Position numbers and translations under genes: made by a program. A DNA stretch of 64,000 bases, taken from Gemmatimonas sp. (GTDB lineage: Bacteria > Gemmatimonadota > Gemmatimonadetes > Gemmatimonadales > Gemmatimonadaceae). The DNA is taken from positions 1 to 64,000 of the forward strand of contig NZ_JAJTHI010000026.1 of NCBI RefSeq assembly GCF_021298855.1, written 5' to 3'. The notes under the pieces are model-generated. The model saw only the letters and a list, made by a program, of their open reading frames with translations. It was not told the DNA's origin and made no database searches. Positions 1 to 9,100 of this stretch are shown piece by piece. The stretch's first letter is position 1; each line of letters opens with the position of its first letter.

Positions 1-130
1 GGGGTTGGGGGTGGCGTCGGGGGCTGGGTAGGGGTCGGCGTCGGGGTCGGCGGCGGGGTCTGGGTCGGGGTCTGCGTCGGGGTCTGGGTCTGGGTCGGGG
101 TCTGCGTCGGGGTCTGCGGCGCGGTCGAGG
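1..130. repeat. G-rich low-complexity repeat, possible Pro/Thr linker code
   Basis: This is an irregular tandem array of 6-bp units of the type GGGGTC / GGGTCT / TGCGTC that runs into the left edge. Read on the minus strand in one frame it gives a Thr-Pro-Thr-Gln-Thr-Pro run, the composition of an extracellular Pro/Thr linker. That frame stays open leftwards off the window, and an in-frame stop lies near position 240. It could therefore be the N-terminal part of a minus-strand gene whose bulk is outside the window, but no convincing start codon, ribosome site or signal peptide is visible. It may equally be non-coding. Confidence 0.5.
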
Positions 131-307
131 TTCGGGTCGCGACCAGCGTGCACACCGAGCGCACGGAGGGCCGTGAGGGCACGGAGAACAGCACATGCGG
201 TCCGTGTCCGATGCGCGCCAGCGCTCGGTGCCTTCGACCGCCTCAGTGTGCTCCGTGGGGGCGTGTTGCCGCCCCCCACACCGACGTTGACATCGACCCT
301 GACCGCT
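131..307. other. Intergenic stretch with CACGGAG-type reiterations
   Basis: No gene is supported here. The stretch carries imperfect copies of CACGGAG (about 163-193) and the opposite orientation CTCCGTG near 250-257. It is the 3' flank of the small minus-strand gene that ends at 308. Confidence 0.4.
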
Positions 308-748
308 TCAGTCCGCGGATGTGAGGCTGACGGACATCTCGAGTTGCGCCATGGGCCCGAGCAACGAGCGGAGTCCGTCACGATCGATGTGCACCACCGA
401 GAGCGGCACGGTGGGCGCGGCGAGTTCGAGGGAGTGCCACCCTCCTGTGGATCCAGCGTGCACACGCAACTGCATGCCGGGGACGCTGAGCGTGACCAGC
501 CGCAGGAGATGTTCACGCCACGCCGGCAGATCCGCCGTTGCCGGTAGCGTGAGTGCACCGCTCCGTGGGTCGCGGAGCGGCCTTGCCTCCTGCGGCAGTT
601 CGAGATGCCAGACCCCGGGCACCGTGACCGTGCCGAGGTCGCCGGTAATGCGCACCTGCCCCGCCCAGGCGCGCGCGTGCGCCGTGGCCCGTTGCTGCTC
701 GATATGGTGCGACTCGGGAGTGATGCGCGTGCGGGCGTTCTCGGCCAT
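308..748 (-). CDS. Hypothetical protein, 146 aa
   Basis: I do not recognise the family. The product is a soluble protein of 146 residues without a signal peptide or membrane segment. It starts polar (MAENARTRITPESHHIEQQ) and continues as alternating short beta-type segments such as VRITGDLGTVTVPGVWHLEL, which suggests a small beta-rich fold. The ATG at 748 is supported by a TATCTT hexamer ending exactly 6 nt upstream and by the absence of a Shine-Dalgarno sequence, so the mRNA is probably leaderless. It is divergent from the amidase gene, with only 68 nt between the two start codons. Two other long frames overlap it on the plus strand, but this one has the promoter and typical codon use. Confidence 0.6.
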   Translation of the reverse strand: MAENARTRITPESHHIEQQRATAHARAWAGQVRITGDLGTVTVPGVWHLELPQEARPLRDPRSGALTLPATADLPAWREHLLRLVTLSVPGMQLRVHAGSTGGWHSLELAAPTVPLSVVHIDRDGLRSLLGPMAQLEMSVSLTSAD

Positions 749-754
749 GCCGGG

Positions 755-760
755 AAGATA
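755..760 (-). promoter_or_regulatory. -10-like hexamer TATCTT, leaderless start
   Basis: TATCTT on the minus strand is followed by 6 nt and then the ATG at 748. The same hexamer-6 nt-ATG geometry recurs at several genes in the window. Confidence 0.5.
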
Positions 761-804
761 GCCACGCCTTCGCGAAAGACTGGCCCGGTGACAGGCTCGT
801 GGCG

Positions 805-810
805 CATACT
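805..810 (+). promoter_or_regulatory. -10-like hexamer CATACT, leaderless start
   Basis: CATACT is followed by TGCGCC and then the ATG at 817. The spacing matches other putative leaderless genes here and is the reason for choosing 817 over the in-frame GTG at 799. Confidence 0.45.
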
Positions 811-816
811 TGCGCC

Positions 817-2016
817 ATGTCCATCCTCGACCGCGACTCGCTCAACGCCTTCTGTCGTCACACGCACGTCGAACTGCCACCCACGGCGTCGGGTCCACTG
901 GACGGGCTCACCTTCGGCCTGAAGGACCTCTTCGACGTGGCCGGTCATCGCACCGGCTTCGGCAGCCCGGACTGGCTGCGCACCCACCCGGCGGCTGACG
1001 CACACGCGCCGGTGCTGTCGGCGCTGCTCGCCGCCGGCGCGCGCCTGGTGGGCAAGACGCACACCGAGGAGATGGCTTTCAGCCTCACGGGCGAGAATGC
1101 CCATTACGGCACGCCGGTCAATCCGGCGGCCCCCGATCGGGTGCCGGGGGGATCGTCGAGCGGCTCCGCGTCGGCGGTGGCAGGCGGCCTGGTGGACTTC
1201 GCCATTGGGAGCGATACCGGCGGGTCGGTGCGCGCGCCGGCGAGCTTCTGCGGTATTTATGGCATCCGGCCAACGCATGGCCGCATCACCCTGCAGGGGG
1301 CCTGTCCACTGGCGCCCATCTTCGACACGTGCGGCTGGTTCGCGCGCGATGCCGATGTACTGGCGCGCGTGGGGCACGTCCTGCTCGGCACCTCGGTGCC
1401 CGGGCCGTTGCCTGGTGTGCGCCTGCTCGTGGCCACTGATGCCTTTGCGCAGGCCACCCCCGCGGCGGCGGCGGCGCTGGCGCCGGCCGTGGCGCACGTG
1501 GAGGCGCTCTTTGGCACCGCCCAGCCGGTGGTCCTGGCACCGGAAGGGTTGGCGGCGTGGTTCGAGGTGTTTCGTGTGCTGCAGTACGCCGACATCTGGC
1601 AGACGCATGCCGCATGGGTGCAGGCGACGCGCCCGGCCTTCGGTCCGCAAGTCGCGTCGCGCTTCGAGGCGGTATCGCACGTCGACCGGCGCGAAGCGGC
1701 GGCGATGGCCGCGAAGCGCCTCGCCATTCGCGAGCATCTGGCGTCGCTGCTCACCGGCGACACCGTATTGCTCATGCCCACCGCCCCCGACGTGGCGCCC
1801 CAGCGTGGCCTGCCGCCCAAGGAAACGGTGGCGGTGCGCGAGCGCATGCTGGCCCTGCTCTGCCCGGCTGGACTCGGTGGACTGCCGCAGCTGTCGCTGC
1901 CGCTCGCGCAGGTGGACGGATTGCCGGTGGGGCTGTCGCTGTTGGCAGCGCCCGGGAAGGACGAGGCGTTACTCGCGTGTGCGCGCCTCATCCACGGCGC
2001 GCACCACACGCCGTAG
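817..2016 (+). CDS. Amidase-signature family hydrolase
   Basis: The product is a 399-residue cytosolic amidase of the amidase-signature superfamily, which hydrolyses carboxamides through a Ser-cisSer-Lys triad. Numbering from the ATG at 817, Lys36 lies in GLKDLFDVAG, the cis-Ser is about Ser113 in GGSSSGSA, and the nucleophile is about Ser137 in GSDTGGSVRAP. All three motifs are intact and correctly spaced. The length is at the short end for the family (often 430-500), similar to AtzF-like or plant AMI1-like enzymes. The substrate cannot be told from sequence. Start 817 is preferred because the leaderless-type hexamer CATACT precedes it by 6 nt; an in-frame GTG at 799 is the alternative. No GatB/GatC neighbour is present, so it is not a GatA transamidase subunit by context. 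Confidence 0.9.
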   Translation: MSILDRDSLNAFCRHTHVELPPTASGPLDGLTFGLKDLFDVAGHRTGFGSPDWLRTHPAADAHAPVLSALLAAGARLVGKTHTEEMAFSLTGENAHYGTPVNPAAPDRVPGGSSSGSASAVAGGLVDFAIGSDTGGSVRAPASFCGIYGIRPTHGRITLQGACPLAPIFDTCGWFARDADVLARVGHVLLGTSVPGPLPGVRLLVATDAFAQATPAAAAALAPAVAHVEALFGTAQPVVLAPEGLAAWFEVFRVLQYADIWQTHAAWVQATRPAFGPQVASRFEAVSHVDRREAAAMAAKRLAIREHLASLLTGDTVLLMPTAPDVAPQRGLPPKETVAVRERMLALLCPAGLGGLPQLSLPLAQVDGLPVGLSLLAAPGKDEALLACARLIHGAHHTP

Positions 2017-2213
2017 CCTCTCGCTGCCACGCAATACGATCGCACACATTCAATCCCAACAATCGGACCGGTGACAGGCCCGGTTCGCGTCCGCCGGCAG
2101 GGGCTTCATCGCCGCACTGCCAGTGGCCGCCGATACGCACAGCAAGTCTAGGGGATGCCGCGCGTTTGCGCATGGCGCCCAGGTTGCAAACTCGTAACCG
2201 CCAAGTTGCCCCC
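2017..2213. other. Intergenic region, nothing recognised
   Basis: This region lies between the amidase stop and the minisatellite. I see no gene, no clear terminator and no RNA structure that I would defend. Confidence 0.4.
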
Positions 2214-2407
2214 ATGACGCCGTATCCCCATGACGCCGTCCCCCATGACGCCGTCACCCATGACGCCGTCCCCATGACGCCGTCCCCATGACGCCGTCCC
2301 CCATAACGCCGTTACCCATGACGCCGTCCCCCATGACGCCGTCCCCCATGACGCCGTCCCCCATGACGCCGTCCCCCATGACGCTGTTACCCATGACGCC
2401 GTCCCTC
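2214..2407. repeat. 15-bp minisatellite, 13 copies
   Basis: Thirteen tandem copies of ATGACGCCGTCCCCC are present. Most are 15 bp, two are 14 bp and the first is 16 bp; variant copies carry GTTACCC, GTCACCC or ATAACG. The array abuts and just overlaps the stop codon of the permease gene (2406-2408), so it lies in that gene's 3' untranslated region and faces the 3' end of the amidase gene. Because the unit is five codons long it creates spurious open frames on both strands (repeating MTPSP or MGDGV), which I do not regard as genes. Confidence 0.95.
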
Positions 2408-3707
2408 ATCCCGTCCGTCGGCTCCCCGCCATCCATATCCCCACCCCGACCACGACCGTCCCCAGCCCCGCCAGCGACGCCGCCGGTCGCTGCACGAGCA
2501 GCGTCCCCAGCGTCCACAGGCTCAGCGCCACGTACACCAGCGGCGTGATCGGGTACCCCCAGGCGTGGTAGGGGCGCGGCTGTCCCGCCGCCGTGCGCCG
2601 CAGGCGCATCATCCCCAGCACCGTGAGCAGCGACATGAGATTGAGGGTGAAGCCCGCGTACAGCATGACCGCCTCGAAGGAGTTGGTCAGCAGCAGCAGC
2701 AGAATGAGCCCTCCCTGCGCCAGAATGGCGTTGCGCGGCACGCCGTCGGCGCCGCGCGCGCCCAGCACCCGCCACTGTGGGAGCGATTCCGCCACCGCCT
2801 GCGTGACGCGCGAACTGCCAATGACCATTGAACTGATCGACGCCAGCAGCACCGCTGCAATGATCCCGCTCATCGCCTGACCGCCCCACGTGCCGAACAT
2901 GGCCCGCGCCGACAGCGCCCCCACTTCCACCTTGCCCGCCACCTCCGCCAGCGGCACCGTGCGCAGAAAGGCGAAGTTGAGCAGCAGGTACAGCACCGTG
3001 ACCAGCAGCGTGCTCGCCACCACCGCGCGCGGAATGGTACGCTCCGGGTCCACGATTTCGCCGGCAATGTACCCGGCCGCGTTCCAGCCGGTGAAGGCGA
3101 ACGACACGTACACGAGGCTCACCGCATACGGGGCCGACAGCACCTCACGCACGGCGGCGCCGCCCGTCAGCCCCATGTCGAGCGGCACCGGACGGGCGAA
3201 GGTGAGCCCCGCCACCACGAACGCCGCCACCAGGCACAGCTGCGTGGCGGTAATGCCGATCTGGAAGCGCTTGGCCGTGTGCAGCCCCGCCAGGTGGACC
3301 GCCACCACGACCGCGAGCATGCCCAGCGACGCGAGGCGCGGGTCGACCGGCATGATCGCCGACAGGTAGCGGCCAAAGGCCAGGCTCGAGAGGGCAATGG
3401 GCGCCGCGAAACCCACCGTCATGCTGACCCACCCGCCCAGGAATCCCGCCAGCGGGTGCCACGCCTGACCGAGATACACGTACTCGCCACCCGAGCGGGG
3501 AAACAGCGCCCCCAGCTCCGCGTAGGCAATGGCGCCGCACAGCGCCACCACCCCGCCCACGATCCACAGGCTGAGCAGCGCGCCCCCGGTGTGCAGGTCG
3601 AGCGCCTGAAAACCGAGGGAGGTGAAGACGCCGGTCCCCACCATGTTGGCCACCAGCACCGAGGTGGCACCGGCGAACCCGAAATGACGAGGGTGTGAAT
3701 CGCTCAC
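2406..3707 (-). CDS. APC-family amino acid permease
   Basis: The product is a 433-residue inner-membrane transporter of the amino acid-polyamine-organocation superfamily with about 12 hydrophobic segments. Helix 1 carries the unwound substrate-binding motif region VANMVGTGVFTSLG near residues 18-31. Next come AYAELGALFPRSGGEYVYL, the conserved APC helix 3 region, and a later FAFTGWNAAGYIAGEI segment typical of helix 6. Length is normal. The start is a GTG without a clear ribosome site, 38 nt downstream of the YfhO-like gene on the same strand, so the two may be co-transcribed. The substrate is not predictable. The stop codon sits directly against the 15-bp repeat array. Confidence 0.9.
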   Translation of the reverse strand: MSDSHPRHFGFAGATSVLVANMVGTGVFTSLGFQALDLHTGGALLSLWIVGGVVALCGAIAYAELGALFPRSGGEYVYLGQAWHPLAGFLGGWVSMTVGFAAPIALSSLAFGRYLSAIMPVDPRLASLGMLAVVVAVHLAGLHTAKRFQIGITATQLCLVAAFVVAGLTFARPVPLDMGLTGGAAVREVLSAPYAVSLVYVSFAFTGWNAAGYIAGEIVDPERTIPRAVVASTLLVTVLYLLLNFAFLRTVPLAEVAGKVEVGALSARAMFGTWGGQAMSGIIAAVLLASISSMVIGSSRVTQAVAESLPQWRVLGARGADGVPRNAILAQGGLILLLLLTNSFEAVMLYAGFTLNLMSLLTVLGMMRLRRTAAGQPRPYHAWGYPITPLVYVALSLWTLGTLLVQRPAASLAGLGTVVVGVGIWMAGSRRTG

Positions 3708-3745
3708 GCCGCGCCGCTCAGGCCAACGTGGTCACGCGACGGCAA

Positions 3746-6124
3746 TTACGCCGCGCCCTCGGGAGCCGCACGACGGCGCCCCATGGCCAGCGGCACCAGC
3801 GACAACGCCACCGCCAGCGCGAGCGACGCCAGACTCACGAGCTTGCCGGTGGCGTATTCCGGCGAGGCAAAGGTAAGGCGTACCGATTTTGCCCCAGGCG
3901 GCAGATCGACCGACAGCAGCGAGAGATCGGCCCGGCGCACCACACCCGGCTTGCCATCCACTTCGGCCGTCCAGTCCTTGTACCAGTTCTCGCTCACCAC
4001 CAGGTGCGACGGTGCGCCTTCCGCTCCGGTCACCTGGATCTCCATGGCGCCGGGCTGCCAACTCGTCACCGTGGCTGTGGCCTTGGGTTCGGCAAATGGC
4101 TGCGCAGCGGCCGGTGACTGCACGGTGGCGCTGTCGTCGAAGATGGCCACGCGATTCACGGGGAAGCGCGCATCCACAATGGTGGCCGCCGCCTGTTCCT
4201 TGGCCAGCTTGGCCGACGCGGGGATGACCCGCGCGTACGCCGGCAGCGAATCACGCTCGTAGAGCACCGCCGGCGTGCCGAAGGTCGTGGTCATCTTCGG
4301 CACGACCTGCCGGAAGCCGGGCACGGGCTGGCTATCGGGCAGAATGAGATAGCGAATGGCCAGCAGGTCGAGCAGGTTGGGCGAGAAGAGATTCTGCCAC
4401 CCGTTGTCCTTGCCACCGAGCTCCCGGTAGCGCTGGAGCTCGAAGCCGTGATAGCCAAGCGCCGTGGGTACCTTGTACGCCATGAGCAACGACCACCCGT
4501 ACGCATTGGCCGCGTCGAGCACGCGATACGGCGGCTTGACCTCCTTCAACCGCGTCGTGATGGCGTCATCGGCAAACAGCGCCGTGGCACGCGGCGAGAA
4601 GGTGTAGAACTCGCGATTCACGCTCCACAGGTCGAAGGCCACCACGGCCGCCAGCAACCCGGTGGCCACAGGGCGCGCCAGCTTGCCACTCACCGTGAGC
4701 ACCAGCACGGCGAGGCCGGCCGCAGCAAAGAGCAGCAGCCGTACGGCACCACTCTGCAGATACGGCGCATTGCCCACGACCGCCTCGTAGCGCTCGTTGA
4801 TGGCCATGGACTCGGCGAGCCCCTGCAGCGCCCCCACCGCGCCCAGCAGCGCGAAGAGCACGACCGCGCCACCCACCCCGAGCACCGTCTTCATGGGCAC
4901 CGTGCGCGCAAACACGCGCTCGGCGCCGATGCCCGCCAGCACACAGAGGAAGAACGCGGGCAGGTAGAACACCATGCCCATGGCGCGAATCTTCTTGAGC
5001 AGCGGCATGAACTCGTAGAACGGGCGATAGAACGGCGTGTGCCCGGCGAACGAGAGCAGCAGGAAGAAGAGCGCAAACCCGGCGAGCGTGAACGCCATGG
5101 TGCGGCGCGACTTGTCACCGAAGGCGAACGCCGCGAGCACCAGCGGCAACGCCCCCATGTACTCGGTGTGGAACTTGATCGGATTGGTGCCCCAGTAGTG
5201 GTCGAGCACGCCGTTGAACTGCGGCAGCAGCAGCGTAAACACCTCGCCGGGCGGGAGCGCGTAGCTGGTGGCAAACTCCCAGCCGAGATCGGTGGCGCCG
5301 TCGGCGCGCGGCGAGAACGGGATGTAGGCGAAGAAGGGCATGACCTGCAATGCCGTGATCCCCAATCCGAGGGCCACCGCGCCGGCGGCGAGCGCCAGCG
5401 TGGGGAGCGGCTTCACCTCCGCCGGGCGCTGCGGATCCCAGAACACGAGGTACAGGGCCCACAACCCGAGCGCCAGCAACAGGAAGTAGGCCATGTGATA
5501 ATGGCCGAGAATGATGAGTGCCACGGTGATCGCGAAGACACCGAACGCCCATGGCTTCTGGTGGCGAATGGCCGCCAGCAGCACCCAGAAGCTGAGTGGC
5601 GTGAGCGCCGAGACGAACAGCTTGCCGTCGTGCCCGGGGCTCATCTGCGACGCCACGATTCCGGTAAGCTCGTAGGCCACGCCGGCCACGACCGCGGCGC
5701 CCCACCCGAGGCCGAGCGAGCGCCCCAGGCGATACATGAACCACCCCGCCAGCACGAAGTGCAGGGCCATGGCGTAGGTGATGGCCAGGTCCACCGGCAT
5801 GATCCAGCGCAGCCACGCCGACGGGTAGAAGATGTCGCCGTGCATGGCACCGATGTACGGCAGGCCACCGAACAGATACGGGTTCCACTGGGGAATGCTG
5901 CCCGTCTCCTTGAACCACTCGGCGCCGAACAGCCGGAACGAGTAGCCGGCAATGAACATGTCGGAGCGGCCGCCGCCGAACATGATCTGGCCGGTCAGCA
6001 GGGGCCACAGCAGGAGCAGCGCGGCGGCAAGGCACACGGCCAGGGCGCCCAGATGCGCCGTGGTGGTGGCCGGGGCGCTGGTGGCGTGGCTCGCGGAGGA
6101 AGCGGACGTGGGAGGGACAGGCAT
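3746..6124 (-). CDS. YfhO-like multi-spanning membrane protein
   Basis: This 792-residue polytopic inner-membrane protein resembles the YfhO family, whose members are GT-C-fold-like proteins implicated in cell-surface glycosylation. A short Ser/Thr/Ala-rich N-terminus is followed by a first membrane helix at about 26-45 and a loop with FGGGRSDMFIAGYSFRLFGA and GSIPQWNPYLFGGLPYIG. The acidic residue in that first extracytoplasmic loop and the W-N-P-Y motif are typical of these proteins. More than ten further helices follow, then a soluble beta-rich C-terminal region and a final helix near 765-785. The ATG is preceded by TAGATT with 6-nt spacing and no Shine-Dalgarno sequence. The 38-nt gap to the downstream permease suggests one transcript. 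The actual glycan acceptor is unknown. Confidence 0.8.
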   Translation of the reverse strand: MPVPPTSASSASHATSAPATTTAHLGALAVCLAAALLLLWPLLTGQIMFGGGRSDMFIAGYSFRLFGAEWFKETGSIPQWNPYLFGGLPYIGAMHGDIFYPSAWLRWIMPVDLAITYAMALHFVLAGWFMYRLGRSLGLGWGAAVVAGVAYELTGIVASQMSPGHDGKLFVSALTPLSFWVLLAAIRHQKPWAFGVFAITVALIILGHYHMAYFLLLALGLWALYLVFWDPQRPAEVKPLPTLALAAGAVALGLGITALQVMPFFAYIPFSPRADGATDLGWEFATSYALPPGEVFTLLLPQFNGVLDHYWGTNPIKFHTEYMGALPLVLAAFAFGDKSRRTMAFTLAGFALFFLLLSFAGHTPFYRPFYEFMPLLKKIRAMGMVFYLPAFFLCVLAGIGAERVFARTVPMKTVLGVGGAVVLFALLGAVGALQGLAESMAINERYEAVVGNAPYLQSGAVRLLLFAAAGLAVLVLTVSGKLARPVATGLLAAVVAFDLWSVNREFYTFSPRATALFADDAITTRLKEVKPPYRVLDAANAYGWSLLMAYKVPTALGYHGFELQRYRELGGKDNGWQNLFSPNLLDLLAIRYLILPDSQPVPGFRQVVPKMTTTFGTPAVLYERDSLPAYARVIPASAKLAKEQAAATIVDARFPVNRVAIFDDSATVQSPAAAQPFAEPKATATVTSWQPGAMEIQVTGAEGAPSHLVVSENWYKDWTAEVDGKPGVVRRADLSLLSVDLPPGAKSVRLTFASPEYATGKLVSLASLALAVALSLVPLAMGRRRAAPEGAA

Positions 6125-6130
6125 GGGGGC

Positions 6131-6136
6131 AATCTA
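6131..6136 (-). promoter_or_regulatory. -10-like hexamer TAGATT, leaderless start
   Basis: TAGATT on the minus strand is followed by GCCCCC and the ATG at 6124. Confidence 0.5.
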
Positions 6137-6195
6137 CCGGGCTGGCGGGGAGGCGGGGATGGGGCACCGAGCCGCTTCCCCCCGGTTCCCCGCGG

Positions 6196-9100
6196 TTACT
6201 TGCCCGTACCGGCCCTGGTGCTCGGCGCGATCGGTCGGTTTGGCACCTCCGGCCCGTTGCGCTTGGTCGGATGCAGCTCGGACAGGGTGTTTCCGTCGTA
6301 GACCCGGCCGTTCTTTACCACGTAGCGAATGCTGTTGGTGTTGCGCAGGTCGGCGAGCGGATCGCGGTCGAGCACGATGAGGTCGGCGAGTTTGCCCGTC
6401 TCGATGGAGCCAAGGTCGGTCTGCAGCCCGAGTGCCGTGGCGCCCACGAGGGTGGCCACACGCAGCGCCTCGAGATTGGTCATGCCCCCGCTGGCCATGG
6501 CCCACAGCTCCCAATGGTAGCCAAGGCCCTGCAGCTGGCCGTGACTGCCAATGCCCACACGTCCACCGGCGCGCAGAATCTTCGTGGCGTCGGTGGCGAG
6601 TTCGGGGAAGATGTACTCCTCGTCGCGGAACCAGCCCCCTGCGGTGCCGCCGTTGGGCATGCTCGCCATGCGCCGCCGTGTTTTCAGCGCCAGCTCCTCA
6701 TAGGCGGTGAATCGCTGCAGCTTGGGATCGGCCCACGGATTCTCCTTGGTGTAGAACCAGTTCTCTGCCCACGGCCCTCCGTAGTTCACCAGCAGCGTGG
6801 GGGTGTAGGCGCGCTTCGCCCAGGCCATGAAGCTGGTCACGTCACCGCCCAACGGCGTGATTCCCATGGAATGCTCGAGGCCGGGATACCCGTCGAGCGT
6901 TTCGCTGAGATTGAGCTTCACGTCGAGCGACCCTTCGGTCGTGGGCGTGAGCTGCTGCTCGCGCGCGGCGGTGATGATCCACTGCCGCACCTGCCGCACG
7001 CCCGCCACGTACATCTTGATGGTCTTCGTGTCGTAGTACTGGCTGTAGCGCTTCATCATGCTGCGCGCATGCTCCTGGTCACGGATGTTGTCCGTGCTGA
7101 AGACGCCGGGGCCCGTGCTGTAGATGCGCGGCCCGAGAATGCGGCCGGCGTCAACCATGTCCTGATAGGTGAGCACATCGGTGGTGGCCGTTTGCGGGTC
7201 GCGCGTGGTGGTCACCCCGTACGCGAGGTTGGCGAGATATGCCCACGGCTGCGTTTCGTGAATCGTGCCACGCTCGGCGCGCAGGTGCGCGTGCGTATCC
7301 ACGAAGCCCGGGATGACCGTGGCGCCGCTCAGGTCCATTTCGGTCGCGCCGGCCGGCACCGTCACGGCGCCTGACGCGCCCACGGCGGCGATGCGGTTGT
7401 TGCGCACCACCAGATCGCCGCGCGCAATCACCTCGTCACCACGCATCGTGACGATCTTCGCGTTGCGCAGCACCACCGTGCCCGATGGCAGGTCGCGCGT
7501 GGCGGCCACACGCACCCGTGTTTCCGCGGGCGTGTACGCCGTCGGACGCGCGCTTTCGGCCATCGTGCTGTCGCGGCGGGCGGCGGCGATCGCGGCGTCG
7601 CGCGCCACGGCCGCGTCGAGATCGTACACCACGTGCGCATTGCCAATGGACCAGTGTACGCGCTTGCCGTCGGCCGACCAGGCGGGAAACTGGCCGCCGA
7701 TATCGGTGAGCTTGCGCACCGGAAAGGTGGCGCTCGCCGGTTCCGCCACATTCACCGTGGCCTGGGTGCCGCGCGGCGGGACGACCACCGTGTAGAAGTC
7801 ACCACCGATCTGCGCGAGCGCGAGATCTCCCGATGGCGCCGCGAGCACGAGCTGCGCCGGTGGCCCCTGCAGCCCCGGCTCCTCACCGCGCAGCAGTTCC
7901 AGTTCGGACAGGGTGAGCTCGGTGTGGCCGTGGTCATCGTCGGCCGCGCCGGTGCCGCCGGCTCCCACCACGCGCAGGTGGCGCTGCTCGTCGGTGCCAT
8001 CCCAGCGCAGCGACACCAGGCCATTGCTCGAGGAGAGATAGATGCGCGTGCTGTCGGTGGTGAAGTGCGGCTTGCTGCGGCCGGCGGCGCGGGCAATGAC
8101 CGTGGGCGCTGCGCCGTCGGTCGCGGCCGGCGAGGCGGCATACCAGACGAGTTCCGAAGTACCGGTCACACCCGTCTGGTCGCGGCGCCCCTGCGCCGGG
8201 GTGCGCAGCGCCACGACACGTGATCCGCCCGGAGCAAACACCGGCTGGCGCAGCGTGGCCAGGCCGGCGCTCAAGGGTACGAGCCGCGTGGTGCGGCCGG
8301 GCGCGAGCGTCGCCTTGTAGAGGCGTCCCCCCTGCTCCGTCCAGGTCACGAAGGCGAGCGACTTGCCGTCGGGAGACCAGGCCGGTTCGGCCTCGATCAC
8401 CTCGAGCGTGCTCACGCGGCGCGGTGTGCCTCCCGGCCAGTCCATGACGTACAGGCGATCCATGGCCACGAAGGCGAACTGCGTCCCATCGGGGCTGGGC
8501 ACCCCGTCGCGAATCTGCCGCGCCGTGAACGTGGCGCTGTCGGCGATGGGATACGTGAACGCCAGTTCAGGACCCACTTCCACCTGCGCCTGCGCGCGGA
8601 ACGGAATCTCGCGCTGCCCACTGCCGTCCACCGCCACCCGCCAGAGGCGATTGCCGTAGCTGGCCACCAGTTCCTTCGAGTCCGGCGTGAAGCTCATGCC
8701 GGGGAGCGCGTCCATGGGCGCCCGCGATTCCATCTCGTCGCGCTGCGTGGGGTACGCCAGCCACCGTTCGTCGCCAGTGGCCAGGTCGCGGAGGCGCAGC
8801 CCGGTCTTGTTCTCGTAGCGCGAGCCGTACACGAGCCACTTGCCATCGGGGCTCAGCGTGGGGCGTACCGCCGACCCGTAGCGCGATGACAGCGGCTCGC
8901 GCTCGCCGCTCTCGCGGTCGTACGACCAGATCTGGTACTGCGGGAACTGCGCGTTGTAGTTCCAGGCACCGGTGCGCTGCGTGTAGTACACGAAGCGCCC
9001 GTCGGCGGTGAAGGCCGCCCCTGCCTGCTGGACTGCGGCGCCGGGCGCCGCGTTCGCCGGCGGGGTGTAAAGCGCCACACCGTTCCCGCCTTGTACGTGA

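Noticed and set aside
799-816. Upstream GTG start for the amidase
   Set aside because: The leaderless-type hexamer at 805-810 would lie inside the coding region, and there is no ribosome site before 799.
2214-2407. Possible CRISPR array
   Set aside because: Units are contiguous 15-mers with no spacers, and no cas gene is nearby.
2254-2889. Minus-strand frame translating the minisatellite as MGDGV repeats
   Set aside because: The unit length of five codons opens the frames automatically; the rest overlaps the permease in another frame.
4448-6301. Open frame of 617 codons antisense to the YfhO-like gene
   Set aside because: The translation is Arg/Gln/Glu/His-rich with no domain and mirrors the sense gene's codon bias; no promoter or ribosome site.
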